A DNA stretch of 64,000 bases from Thiobacillus sp. (GCF_018780105.1 NZ_JADMKC010000002.1:186001-250000), one strand, 5' to 3'; counted from the first letter of the stretch, positions 1-9,604 are shown. The notes: a model not told the origin generated them from the letters alone. Program-made: numbers and translations.

Positions 1-1
1 C

Positions 2-250
2 CTGACGGCGCATGCCTGGGTTGGCGTGCGCGCCATGCCCGCCAAGGGCGGCAAGCCAGACCTCAAGCTGACCGAGTTTGCCCGCGCGGTGGCCTACATG
101 GTCAGCGAGTCGGGCGGCAACTGGAAAGACCCCGACGCCGACATGATGCACAAGATCCGCAAGGAGGCGGAAAAGCGTCTGGAGAAATCGATCAAGGAGA
201 TGCAGGCGATGAAGAAGGAACTGCACCGCCTGAACGAGGAAGACGATTGA
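2..250 (+). CDS. C-terminal part of a c-type cytochrome (cytochrome c5-like), truncated by window start
   Basis: Open frame from base 2: LTAHAWVGVRAMPAKGGKPDLKLTEFARAVAYMVSESGG resembles the C-terminus of class I cytochrome c5. Confidence 0.6.
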   Translation: MTAHAWVGVRAMPAKGGKPDLKLTEFARAVAYMVSESGGNWKDPDADMMHKIRKEAEKRLEKSIKEMQAMKKELHRLNEEDD

Positions 251-484
251 GTGGTGCCGCGGTGATGGCGTTTGATTCGATGGGGTGTTTTGCCGGTGCG
301 GCGAGTGGCACTTGTTTGACCGTAGCTGCCTGTCATCTACTGATAGCTGACAGGCTGAGTTCGGCCAGAAGCGGCCGTTGTAGGCATTCGCCGTGCATAT
401 CCGATGTTACGACCTAAGCCGCCATCGCCCTAAATTTGTCAGGGTGGACGAAGAGGCTCAATTTACTGAGGAATTCCGACTCGC

Positions 485-513
485 TCAAAAAACACAGGGG
501 GCTTACGCCCCCC
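485..513 (-). terminator. Rho-independent terminator after the PEP-CTERM gene
   Basis: On the minus strand GGGGGC-GTAA-GCCCCC followed by TGTGTTTTTTG, just downstream of the stop at 537. Confidence 0.65.
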
Positions 514-536
514 ATGTACCACTTAAAAGGGCCGAA

Positions 537-1268
537 TCACCCACGCCGCCGCGCGCGCCACCCGACCAGCCCCAAGCCCGCCAGCATCAGCGCATAGGTC
601 TCTGCCTCCGGGACGGCGGCGACATCGCCAGGGCTTATCGCTAACGCGTAGAAATAGCTGCTCCCGTTGGCCACACTCTGGCTGCCAAGGCCAAAGTCGA
701 AGTAGTACGCGCCTTCAGTACCGGGCGCGTACTCAGTGGCAGACCAGTAAAAGTAGGCCTGAAGATTGTCGAAAGGGGCGGTGTTATCCAGGCAGGTATT
801 ACTGGGACTAACGTAGCAGCCGCTAACAACATCGGAGGGGGTGAAATAACCGGAGTTGCCAAGAGTGTTGTAGAACAGGTGAGCCATCTCGCTACCGGTG
901 CTGCCTGCGTAGGTAGTGCCTGCCTTGCTGATGTTGTAACCTAAATCGGTACTGCCATCCGGGCTGGAGCTGTAGTTAAAGCTGACGCCGTTGACGGGGT
1001 TAACGGTTGGTAAACGCCAGTTATCGTAGGTGTTGACCCCATCGGTAAAGCTAAGGTTGGCAGCCCAGGCGGTAGCAGCGCCATGTGTCATCTGACCATT
1101 GACGTTGGCATTAGCCAGCCAAGTGATGTCGAGGACGGTGTCGTAATAGGCTTCAAAGCTATTGATGTTGCCATTGAGATCGCGACCTTGCAGGGCTGCT
1201 TGAGCTGCGCCTGAAACAAGGCTGGCGGCGATAAGACTGGATGCGATAAGCGTGGTGCGGATGGTCAT
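537..1268 (-). CDS. DUF1566-like PEP-CTERM sorting domain protein
   Basis: Signal peptide MTIRTTLIASSLIAASLVSGAAQA and C-terminal VPEAETYALMLAGLGLVGWRARRRG (PEP motif, TM helix, Arg cluster). Confidence 0.8.
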   Translation of the reverse strand: MTIRTTLIASSLIAASLVSGAAQAALQGRDLNGNINSFEAYYDTVLDITWLANANVNGQMTHGAATAWAANLSFTDGVNTYDNWRLPTVNPVNGVSFNYSSSPDGSTDLGYNISKAGTTYAGSTGSEMAHLFYNTLGNSGYFTPSDVVSGCYVSPSNTCLDNTAPFDNLQAYFYWSATEYAPGTEGAYYFDFGLGSQSVANGSSYFYALAISPGDVAAVPEAETYALMLAGLGLVGWRARRRG

Positions 1269-1368
1269 GGGGCTCCCCCGTTTTGATAGGTGTATTGCCT
1301 TACGGATGAACACTCACCCATGGCTGCCAAAGATGAATTCACTTCGGTTTGGTTGTGTGGGCGTGTCT

Positions 1369-1384
1369 AGCAGGATTCAGGCCA
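1369..1384 (-). promoter_or_regulatory. Possible sigma54 (-24/-12) promoter of the PEP-CTERM gene
   Basis: Minus strand TGGCCTGAATCCTGCT; GG and GC correctly spaced, two or three deviations from TGGCACGN4TTGCW. Confidence 0.4.
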
Positions 1385-1855
1385 CCACAGAATCAATCAG
1401 GCAAACTGTTGATTCGATAATGGTTAAATAATTGAGAGAGCGAGAGGGGGAGACGGGAAGTGTAAACTTTTCCGACAACAACTCTGCTCTGTTTAATCAG
1501 AAAACAAGGAGCAACTTTAGGCGTCGTTGAAGGCAATTGTGGAATGGCATTGCGTTAGTTGGTCTATATACGCCACCAGAGCCGACATTGGAACTGCAAG
1601 CCATGACCGGCCGCTTCGGGTCGAATGCCGTCTGCTACGCTTTGACCGGTCACTGGCCGCTCATGCCAAAAATCGGGCCGTTGCACCCCCCGGACTACCT
1701 GAAACTAACCGACGATGATGCTGGGCTGCTCAGCTCAGTCATGCTGGCCTGATTTCATATTCAGCGCCTAAACTTCGCTGCCGCCTTCCGTGGATGAAAC
1801 CCAGATCGCACCCACCGTTAGCCGTTCAACTTCAACCCTGGTTTGAGCACGCACC

Positions 1856-2779
1856 ATGTCCGTCCCCGCCGCCTATCTCGGCGTCATCCTCATCTGGTCG
1901 ACCACGCCGCTCGGCATTCAATGGAGCGCGCAGGGCGCGACGTTCAGTTTTGCAGTGATGGCGCGGATGCTGATCGGGCTGGCGATCTGCGGGGTGCTGT
2001 TGCGCGCGACGCGCACCGCATTTCCGTACACCGCGGCGGCGCGGCAGTTGTATCTGGTCAGCGGCCTGTCGATTTTCGTGGCGATGCTGCTGACCTACTG
2101 GGGCGCATTGCACATTCCGTCGGGGCTGATTTCGGTGATCTTCGGCTTGTCGCCACTGGTGACTGGGGTGTTCGCGGCGCTGTGGTTAAGTGAGCGCACG
2201 CTTACGCCGCTGCGCCTGACCGGGCTTGCGCTGGCGCTGGGCGGGCTGTGGTTCATCTTTGGCCAGCCGTGGCCGGGCGACGGCCGCGCCACGCTCGGCA
2301 CCGCTGCGGTGCTGGCGGGGATGACGGCGCAGGCGCTGGGGCTGGTGTGGATCAAGCGGCTCAACGTGCGGATGTCGTCGCTGGCGATCACCACGGGCTC
2401 GCTGGCGGTAGCGACGCCGCTGTTCGTGCTGGCCTGGGTGGTGGCCGACGCGGCGCAGCTGCCGGCCGACATCACGCCGCGCGCGGGGGCGGCGATGGTC
2501 TATCTCGGGGTGTTCGGATCGGTGGTGGGCTTCACGCTGTATTACTACGTGATCAAGCACATGGACGCCGGACGGGTGGCGCTGATTACGCTGATCACCC
2601 CGGTGTCCGCGTTGCTGCTGGGGCAGGCGCTCAATGCCGAATTCATTCCCGGACGCGGCTGGATCGGCATCGCGCTGATCGGCGCGGGGCTGCTGCTGTA
2701 CGAATGGCAGGCGCTGGCCGGGTTAAGGTCGGCGGCCGCGCAAGCCGATAAGCCACTACCGACCTCCACGATCGATTAG
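1856..2779 (+). CDS. EamA/DMT family transporter
   Basis: About ten hydrophobic helices in two EamA-like halves. Confidence 0.85.
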   Translation: MSVPAAYLGVILIWSTTPLGIQWSAQGATFSFAVMARMLIGLAICGVLLRATRTAFPYTAAARQLYLVSGLSIFVAMLLTYWGALHIPSGLISVIFGLSPLVTGVFAALWLSERTLTPLRLTGLALALGGLWFIFGQPWPGDGRATLGTAAVLAGMTAQALGLVWIKRLNVRMSSLAITTGSLAVATPLFVLAWVVADAAQLPADITPRAGAAMVYLGVFGSVVGFTLYYYVIKHMDAGRVALITLITPVSALLLGQALNAEFIPGRGWIGIALIGAGLLLYEWQALAGLRSAAAQADKPLPTSTID

Positions 2780-2782
2780 CTC

Positions 2783-4198
2783 ATGCGCGCGCTGTTTCAA
2801 AACCTGCTGGCCGGTTTCCGGCTGGCGATTTTTCTCAAGGTTCACTCGACCGACTTCCGGGTGTCGATCCGCCAGCTGGTGTGGCTGCTGCTGATCGAGT
2901 TCGCGCTCGGCGTCGGCATCAGCTACGCCATGCTGGATGGCGCGGGCAGTTTCAATGTCTATGTGGTGGTGCAGGCACTGGCCTCGGTGACGCTGACGCT
3001 GGCAGTGGCCGCGTTGCTGGCGGCCTGGCTGCGCGCGCCCGCGCTGCTGCTCGGCTATGCCGTCGCCGCCACGGCAATGGCGCCGATGCTGCTGGCCTAT
3101 TCCTATGGCGGCTATGCGCTGTGGCAGCGGCTCGATCTAGAACTGGATGATTCGGTGTGGACGATCGTCTGGCTGCTGCTGGTTTCTGGCTTGCTGGCGC
3201 GTGCGGTCAAGCTGTGGGCGCCGCTCAAACTCTTCCGGCTCGCTGCGGTGGAATTTCTGCTGCTGGGCGTGCTGATCATTCAACTGTGGCTGCCGCAGCA
3301 GGATGCCTGGTATGCCGACGACAGCGGCGAGGACGACAGCGTGCTTGAAATCGGCGGCCACGAGGCGCTGCTGTACCAGCAGCCGCGTCTGCTCGACGGC
3401 ACGCTGCACACCCTGCAGGCGCAGCGTCCCGATGTGAGCGATCTGTATTTCGTCGGATTTGCCGGCTATGGCTGGCAGGATGTGTTCATGAAGGAAATGA
3501 ACATGGTGCGCGAGCTGTTTGACAGCCGATTCGACACGCGCGGCCGTTCGCTGGCGTTGATCAACAACACGAAAACCGGGGCCAGCGCGCCGATCGCCAC
3601 CACCACCGCGCTGCAGGCTACGCTGGCGCACGTGGGCGGGCTGCTCGATCCGGAGGAAGACGTGCTGTTCCTGTTCGTCACCAGCCACGGTTCGGACAAG
3701 CCGGCTTATCTGTCGGTCGATAACAACGATCTGAAGCTGACCCAGCTGACCCCCGCCCGTCTCAAGGCGGCGCTGGCGGCGACGCCGATCAAGTGGAAAG
3801 TGATCGTGGTGTCGGCGTGTTACTCCGGCAGCTTCATTCCCGCGCTGAAAGACGACAACACGCTGGTGATCACCGCCTCGCGTGCCGACCGCAATTCATT
3901 CGGCTGCGATGCGAAGAACAGCATGACCGACTTCGGCCGCGCCTACTTTGCCGAGGCGCTCAAGCAGACGACTTCCTTTACTGCTGCGTTCAAGCTGGCC
4001 AGCCAGCGCATCGCCGCACGCGAAAAGGCCGAGGGGCTGACGCCGTCGCAGCCGCAGATGTCGCTGGGGAAAAATTTTGAGGCCAAATGGCGGGGGCGTT
4101 TGGATTGTGGCAGTGCAACGAGCCCGACAAGCGAGACAAAATCTGTCGGCCTCAATAAGCGCGAGCACCCGGCGGGGTGCTCGCGCTGGCAAAGCTGA
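2783..4198 (+). CDS. C13 (legumain/caspase-like) family peptidase with N-terminal membrane domain
   Basis: LFLFVTSHGSDKPAYLSVD ... VIVVSACYSGSFIPAL ... SRADRNSFGC gives the His/Cys dyad context of Peptidase_C13. Confidence 0.8.
   Translation: MRALFQNLLAGFRLAIFLKVHSTDFRVSIRQLVWLLLIEFALGVGISYAMLDGAGSFNVYVVVQALASVTLTLAVAALLAAWLRAPALLLGYAVAATAMAPMLLAYSYGGYALWQRLDLELDDSVWTIVWLLLVSGLLARAVKLWAPLKLFRLAAVEFLLLGVLIIQLWLPQQDAWYADDSGEDDSVLEIGGHEALLYQQPRLLDGTLHTLQAQRPDVSDLYFVGFAGYGWQDVFMKEMNMVRELFDSRFDTRGRSLALINNTKTGASAPIATTTALQATLAHVGGLLDPEEDVLFLFVTSHGSDKPAYLSVDNNDLKLTQLTPARLKAALAATPIKWKVIVVSACYSGSFIPALKDDNTLVITASRADRNSFGCDAKNSMTDFGRAYFAEALKQTTSFTAAFKLASQRIAAREKAEGLTPSQPQMSLGKNFEAKWRGRLDCGSATSPTSETKSVGLNKREHPAGCSRWQS
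4159..4186. repeat. Perfect 12-bp inverted repeat (hairpin) overlapping the end of the C13 peptidase ORF
   Basis: GCGCGAGCACCC-GGCG-GGGTGCTCGCGC. Confidence 0.7.
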
Positions 4199-4208
4199 AT
4201 GGTTGCCG

Positions 4209-4410
4209 TACTAATGTAGTGGTGCACGCTATCTGGAACTTATATCTTGGCTTGAATGAGGCTGCCGCGCACTTACAAAAAGCCGCAGTTGTAGGTTGGT
4301 GCTGAGCGTAGCGAAGCCCAACATGGCTCGGCGCGAACGCGTTGGGCTTACCAGCCCAACCTACGCGGGTAGGGCATACGTCCGCACAAGATCGCACCAC
4401 TACACTAGTA
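4209..4410. mobile_element. MITE-like element of about 200 bp with terminal inverted repeats
   Basis: TACTAATGTAGTGGTGC (4209-4225) and GCACCACTACACTAGTA (4394-4410) are inverted repeats, 16/17 identical; an internal palindrome GTAGGTTGG...CCAACCTAC lies at about 4291-4364. Confidence 0.55.
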
Positions 4411-5202
4411 TCCGGCTTCGAGGATCGCCTGTTTGATCATTTTGTAATCCGCCTGCTTGTCCACCGCAAACCCCGTCACTTTGCTGTGGATGGCTTTTTG
4501 CAGGGACTGAATGACATTCGGGCTCAGCGCAACGGCAGCCGCGCCCAGCTTGTCCTGTTCGGCCACACTCAGGTCGTCGCTCGCCATCAGGGTGAAATCC
4601 GGGGTGGTCGGCAATGGATACCAGACTTCGTATCCGCCTTTGCCAACCAGTTCGTCGGCCAGCTTGGTGCGCAGGCTGCCCGCCTGCGCATAGTCGCGCT
4701 GCATGGCCAGCACCACTTCTTCCTGGGTTTTCAGATTCATGAATTTTGCCGTCGTCTGCTTGTTGCGCTTGAGCGTGTATCGCGCCATGACGTCGAGCCA
4801 GGATTCCTTTTCGGTCAGCGCCACCGTGGTGACGTCTGCGCCCTTGCGGCGCACCAGCACGCCTGTCGCCTGATCGCGTACCCGTGCCACGGGTGAATAT
4901 TTATTGTCCAGCGCCGACACCGCAACCGACGGCGGGACAAAATACAAATCCAGGCGTCCGCTTTCCAATGAACGCGTAACGTGGCGGATGCTGCGGAATA
5001 AAACCGGCGTGCACTTTACGCCGAGTGCGGTCCCGAGCGACTGCGCAAAGGGTGCGACCCAGGAATGAAAATCGCCGGTAAAAATATCGGCTTTGCCGGT
5101 TCCGGGATAAATGCCAATCTGCAATTCGGTATTGGCGGCGTGCGCCGCAAACGGCAGTGCAGGAAGCAGGATCAGGCCGGCCAGAAAGTGTCGTCTTTGC
5201 AT
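4405..5202 (-). CDS. PhnD/SsuA-like phosphate/phosphonate-type ABC transporter substrate-binding protein
   Basis: Signal peptide plus ELQIGIYPGTGKADIF ... LESGRLDLYFVPPSVAVSAL ... LLVRRKG-type PhnD fold motifs. Confidence 0.75.
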   Translation of the reverse strand: MQRRHFLAGLILLPALPFAAHAANTELQIGIYPGTGKADIFTGDFHSWVAPFAQSLGTALGVKCTPVLFRSIRHVTRSLESGRLDLYFVPPSVAVSALDNKYSPVARVRDQATGVLVRRKGADVTTVALTEKESWLDVMARYTLKRNKQTTAKFMNLKTQEEVVLAMQRDYAQAGSLRTKLADELVGKGGYEVWYPLPTTPDFTLMASDDLSVAEQDKLGAAAVALSPNVIQSLQKAIHSKVTGFAVDKQADYKMIKQAILEAGY

Positions 5203-5374
5203 ATCGCGCTCCCAGATTGTGGATTGCCAACGGAAGCTATTACGGTCATTGGCAAAGCGGCTTGATGGCGGGCGACTGGTACGTTTGTTTAAAACGATCG
5301 CCTGTGAACCGCACCGGTGTGCACATGAGCGGATACGCGAAAGCGGACTGCAGATGAATCGGGCAACCTGGCTC

Positions 5375-5689
5375 TTATTTGTGCGAATCCGGCTTGCCTG
5401 GCAGGCTGAACAAGGCCTCCAGCGCCGAGCGGTTGGACTGCGCCACGACCGCGCCGCCGCCGCGATAGGCGTCCGGGCGCGGCACGAACCAGCCGCAGAA
5501 ATTGGCGCGGGTTTTGTCCGGCTCCGGCTCGGCCGCGAGTTCGCGGCATTGCTTGGCGCGCCCGGCGTCGAAGTGGCGGCACATGCGGCAGGTGTGCAAA
5601 TCGGCGCGGCAGCTCGGGCAGGTTTCGGTGCGCGACAGCGGCAACAGCAAGGCGAGCGTCGCGCCGCATTTCCAGCATTGCAGGCTCAT
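5375..5689 (-). CDS. Small zinc-ribbon protein of unknown function
   Basis: CWKCGATL...CPSCRADLHTCRMCRHFD, multiple CxxC pairs. Confidence 0.6.
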   Translation of the reverse strand: MSLQCWKCGATLALLLPLSRTETCPSCRADLHTCRMCRHFDAGRAKQCRELAAEPEPDKTRANFCGWFVPRPDAYRGGGAVVAQSNRSALEALFSLPGKPDSHK

Positions 5690-6060
5690 GGCGTCACCCG
5701 GGCGTGGTATTGCAGATCGGCCAGCGCGACCGCGCGCAGCGCGCGTTCATGGGTGGCGTCGAGAATCACCGGCGGGGCGATGCCCGCTTCGGCCGCTTCC
5801 AGCCAGCGCGCCGCGCACACGCACCAGCGGTCACCGGGTTTGAGGCCGGGGAAACCGTATTCCGGCGCCGGCGTGCTGAGGTCGTTACCCTGCCGGCGCG
5901 AGTAGTCGAGAAACGCCCCGGTCATCTGGGCGCATACGGTATGGCTGCCCTGATCATGCGGGCCGGTATGGCACAGGCCATCGCGCGTGAAGCCGGTCAG
6001 CGGTTCCACGCTGCATACCTGCAGCACGCCACCCAGAACATTGCGTGCATCGCTCAACAT
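5686..6060 (-). CDS. DUF2237-family protein
   Basis: MLSDARNVLGGVLQVCSVEPLTGFTRDGLCHTGPHDQGSHTVCAQMT...FLDYSRRQGNDLSTPAPEYGFPGLKPGDRWCVCAARW; start trimmed from the longer ORF. Confidence 0.75.
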   Translation of the reverse strand: MLSDARNVLGGVLQVCSVEPLTGFTRDGLCHTGPHDQGSHTVCAQMTGAFLDYSRRQGNDLSTPAPEYGFPGLKPGDRWCVCAARWLEAAEAGIAPPVILDATHERALRAVALADLQYHARVTP

Positions 6061-6133
6061 CGTCTCCAGAAAACGGGATGCGAAAAAATACCACGCGCGC
6101 GGCAAACCGGGCAGGTCTGGCCGCACGGCATGC

Positions 6134-7369
6134 TCAGTCGGCGAAGGTAGGGGCGGGCCTGACCAGCGCGCCCGCCGCGGCTGCCGCAGCATGGCTTTGC
6201 TCGATATGCGCCAGCATGTCCGGCGACGGGTAGCCATCGGCGGGCAGCTGGTGCCGCACCTGGTAGCGGCGCAATGCGGTTTGCGTGCGTGGGCCGAGCA
6301 GGCCATCGGGCTTGCCTGCGTCGATGCCCAGTTCGTTGAGCGCGGTTTGCAGGGTTTTCATTTGCGCGGTGGTGAGCGCGCCCGCTTCGCCGTTCGTCGC
6401 CACCAGCGCCGCGCCGCCCGCAATCTGGTGCGCCAGCTGTGCCACGGACAGCGCGTAATTCTGCGAGCGGTTCCAGTCCATCACCACGTCGAAATTGTCG
6501 AACAGCATGAAGGCCGGTCCTTGCCAGCCTTGTGGCAGCACGAGCGCAGCGCGCTTCTTGACGGCGGGTAGCGCGCTGCCGTCCATCGGTTGCACGCCGC
6601 GTGCCGCCCAGTCGGCCACCGGCAGGCGATGGCCGATGCGCGCCAGCCGCCAGTCGAATCCATCGGGCAGCCGCACTTCGATCGCCACCGGTTCGCCCGC
6701 GCGCCAGCCTGCGCGTGTGAGGTAATTCGCCGCCGAATTCATGGCGTCGGGCAGTGATTGCCACAGGTCGATGCGGCCGTCGCCGTCACCGTCCACCGCG
6801 TAGGCGCGAAACGTCGAGGGCATGAACTGCATGTGGCCCATCGCGCCGGCCCAGGAGCCTTTCATGTCGATGGCGGCGACGTGGCCGGCGTCGATGATGC
6901 GCAGGGCATCGAGCAGCTGGCTGCGGAAGAATGCGCTGCGGCGGCCTTCCCACGCCAGCGTGGCGAGACTGGCGGGAATGTTGAGCGAGCCCATGTTGGC
7001 GCCGAAGTTGGTTTCCATGCCCCAGAACGCCACCAGCACTTCCCTGGGCACGCCGTATTGTTGCTCGACCGCCGCCAGCAGTTCGGCGTGTTCGGCCAGC
7101 CTGGCTTGGCCGCGCGCCACCTGACTGGGCGTCACGCGCTTGCCCAGGTAGTCGGCAAACGTGCTGAGGAATTCGGGTTGGCCGCCATCCAGCGCGATCA
7201 CCCGCTCGGCCGGGGCGAGGCCGGTGAGCGCGGCGTCCAGCGTGTCGGCGGAGATTCCTTGCGCCGCTGCCTCCTGGCGGAAGGCGGCCAGCCAGCTGGC
7301 GAAATCGTCTTGTGCGAACGCGGGCGGGACGAGCCACAGTGCGAGCAGGAATAACAGACTGCTACGCAT
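6134..7369 (-). CDS. Lytic murein transglycosylase (MltB-type) with C-terminal peptidoglycan-binding domain
   Basis: VPREVLVAFWGMETNFGANMG ... GSWAGAMGHMQFMPSTF ... LGIDAGKPDGLLGPRTQTALRRYQ. Confidence 0.9.
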   Translation of the reverse strand: MRSSLLFLLALWLVPPAFAQDDFASWLAAFRQEAAAQGISADTLDAALTGLAPAERVIALDGGQPEFLSTFADYLGKRVTPSQVARGQARLAEHAELLAAVEQQYGVPREVLVAFWGMETNFGANMGSLNIPASLATLAWEGRRSAFFRSQLLDALRIIDAGHVAAIDMKGSWAGAMGHMQFMPSTFRAYAVDGDGDGRIDLWQSLPDAMNSAANYLTRAGWRAGEPVAIEVRLPDGFDWRLARIGHRLPVADWAARGVQPMDGSALPAVKKRAALVLPQGWQGPAFMLFDNFDVVMDWNRSQNYALSVAQLAHQIAGGAALVATNGEAGALTTAQMKTLQTALNELGIDAGKPDGLLGPRTQTALRRYQVRHQLPADGYPSPDMLAHIEQSHAAAAAAGALVRPAPTFAD

Positions 7370-9128
7370 TGTTTTGCAGCCAGTACTCCAGCAGCGCCAG
7401 ATGCCACAGCTTGCTGCCCTGGATACGGGTGTGGTACTGCTCCGGCGCGTCCAGCAGTTTCTCGACGTAGGCGTGCTGATACAGCCCGCGTTCGCGGCAC
7501 GCCTGCGAATCGAGAATGTCGCGCATGAAGTCGAGAAACTCGCCGCGCACGAACTTCAGCGCGGGCATCGGGAAATAGCCTTTCTTGCGGTCGATCACCG
7601 CGTCGGGAATCAGGCCGCGGGCGATCTGCTTGAGTACATGTTTACCTTCGGAGGCGAGCTTCAGTTCAGGTGGCATCGAGGCCGCCAGTTCGACCAGCTG
7701 ATGGTCGAGAAAGGGCACGCGCGCTTCCAGCCCCCACGCCATCGTCATGTTGTCGACGCGCTTCACCGGATCGTCGGTGATCAGCATCGTGGTGTCCATG
7801 CGCAGCACCTGGTCGATGAATGCGTCGGCGAAGGGTTCGGCCAGGTGCGCGGCGATGAGCTCGCCGGTGTAGTCGGGGCCGCAATAATCCGCGGCGGCGA
7901 GCTGGCAGAATTCGTCGTGGTCGCGGTCGAAGTAGTGCTTGCGGAAGCGGTCGAGCGGCGAACCCGTGGTTTCCGCCGCCATGCGCGGATACCAGAAATA
8001 GCCGCCGAACACTTCGTCCGCACCCTGCCCGCTCTGCACCACTTTCACCGTCTTGCTGACCTGTTCCGACAGCAGGTAGAAGGCCACTGCGTCCTGCGCG
8101 AACATCGGCTCGGACATCTGCTCCACCGCTTCGGGCAGGCGGCGCAGCACGTCGGCGTTCGGGATCAGGAATTTGTGATGGCGCGTGCCGTACATCGCCG
8201 CTACCGGGTCGGAATATTCGAACTCGTTGCCGCGTTCTTCCGGCTGGTCTTCGAAACCGACCGTGAACGTCATCAGGTCGCTCACGCCCTGCTCGGCCAG
8301 CAGCGCCACCAGCAGGCTGGAATCGAGCCCGCCGGAGAGCAGCACGCCGACCTTGACGTCGGCAATCTCGATACGCTTTTTGACCGCCTGGCGCAGGCTT
8401 TCGTGGATCGCCTCGGTCCACTCCGCTTCGCTCCTTGCTTGCGGCGGGCGCTCGGCTTTCAGCGACCAGTATTTGCGATGCCGCAGCTTGCCGCCGGCGT
8501 ACACCGTCAGCGTGGTGCCCGGCGCCAGCTTGCGGATGCCGTTGTAGATCGTGCGCGGCGCGGGCACCACCGCGTGCAGGGTGAACAGGTGGTGCAGCGC
8601 CACCGCGTCGATGCCGGTGTCCACCCCGCCCGCTGCCAGCAGCGCCTGCGGCGTCGAGGCAAAGCGCAGTCCCGCGCCGGTTTCGCTGTAATACAGCGGC
8701 TTGATGCCGAGCCGGTCGCGCGCCAGAAACAGGGTTTCGCGGTTCCAGATCGCAAACGCGAACATGCCGTGCAGATGTTCGACGCAGGCCTCGCCCCATT
8801 GCAGATAAGAGCGCAGGATGACTTCGGTATCGCCGTCGGAATGGATGACGTGGCCCAGCGCAATCAGCTCGGCGCGCAGTTCCGGATAGTTGTAGATGGT
8901 GCCGTTGAACACCAGTGCGGCGCCGCTGGCCGCGTCGATCATCGGCTGCGCCGAACGCGGCGACAGGTCGATGATCGCCAGCCGGCGGTGCCCCAGCTGC
9001 ACCGCGCCGTCGGTGTGCCGGCCTTCCGCATCCGGGCCGCGCCGCGCCAGTCTGGCGAGCATCCGCGTCAGGATTTCGGGGTCGGGCGTGCGCCCGTCAA
9101 AACGGAGTTCACCGGCTATGCCGCACAT
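7362..9128 (-). CDS. Asparagine synthase-type amidotransferase, probable N-acetylglutaminylglutamine amidotransferase (AsnO-like)
   Basis: MCGIAGELRFDG glutaminase start, VLLSGGLDSSLL PP-loop; NEFEYSDPVAAMYGT and KVVQSGQGADEVFGGYFWYP resemble the NAGGN amidotransferase subfamily. Confidence 0.7.
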   Translation of the reverse strand: MCGIAGELRFDGRTPDPEILTRMLARLARRGPDAEGRHTDGAVQLGHRRLAIIDLSPRSAQPMIDAASGAALVFNGTIYNYPELRAELIALGHVIHSDGDTEVILRSYLQWGEACVEHLHGMFAFAIWNRETLFLARDRLGIKPLYYSETGAGLRFASTPQALLAAGGVDTGIDAVALHHLFTLHAVVPAPRTIYNGIRKLAPGTTLTVYAGGKLRHRKYWSLKAERPPQARSEAEWTEAIHESLRQAVKKRIEIADVKVGVLLSGGLDSSLLVALLAEQGVSDLMTFTVGFEDQPEERGNEFEYSDPVAAMYGTRHHKFLIPNADVLRRLPEAVEQMSEPMFAQDAVAFYLLSEQVSKTVKVVQSGQGADEVFGGYFWYPRMAAETTGSPLDRFRKHYFDRDHDEFCQLAAADYCGPDYTGELIAAHLAEPFADAFIDQVLRMDTTMLITDDPVKRVDNMTMAWGLEARVPFLDHQLVELAASMPPELKLASEGKHVLKQIARGLIPDAVIDRKKGYFPMPALKFVRGEFLDFMRDILDSQACRERGLYQHAYVEKLLDAPEQYHTRIQGSKLWHLALLEYWLQNNA

Positions 9129-9164
9129 GTTTTCGCCTTTGCAGGTTGGAGGTCAGACGGCCTG

Positions 9165-9557
9165 TTACGCCCAGTATTTCGCCTTGTCCGGCAGCACCCA
9201 CCGCACCCCGCCGCGCGGGTCTTCCTTGTCGCCGCGATAGCGCGGGATCAGGTGAATGTGCAGATGCGGCACGGTTTGACCGCCCGCCTGACCGTGGTTG
9301 ATTCCTATGTTATAGCCGTCCGGCTGGTGATGGTTGTCGACGAATTGCCTGGCCAGCGCCAGCGACTTGAGCAAGGCGGCCTGTTCGGCTTCGGTGGCTT
9401 CGAACAGGGTGGCGAAATGCCGGCGCGGGATGATGACCGTGTGTCCCGGCGAGACGGGAAAGCCGTCCTTGTAGACCACGGTGAGTTCATCCTCTGCAAT
9501 GATCCGCTTGGGGTCGAGGTGGCAGAAGGGGCAGGGCTTTGAAGTAGGAGGCGTCAT
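9165..9557 (-). CDS. HIT (histidine triad) family protein
   Basis: GQTVPHLHIHLIPR triad motif. Confidence 0.9.
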   Translation of the reverse strand: MTPPTSKPCPFCHLDPKRIIAEDELTVVYKDGFPVSPGHTVIIPRRHFATLFEATEAEQAALLKSLALARQFVDNHHQPDGYNIGINHGQAGGQTVPHLHIHLIPRYRGDKEDPRGGVRWVLPDKAKYWA

Positions 9558-9604
9558 GCGTAAAAGACTTCGGGTGGATGCGGAAAATCAGTGGCAGGGG
9601 GGTG

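Noticed and set aside
1527-1752. Two small overlapping ORFs (63 and 71 aa)
   Set aside because: No convincing coding signature or homology; probably non-coding intergenic sequence
7161-9542. 793-aa plus-strand ORF opposite the asparagine synthase gene
   Set aside because: High-GC antisense shadow ORF; low-complexity His/Arg/Gln-rich translation, while the minus strand encodes recognisable proteins
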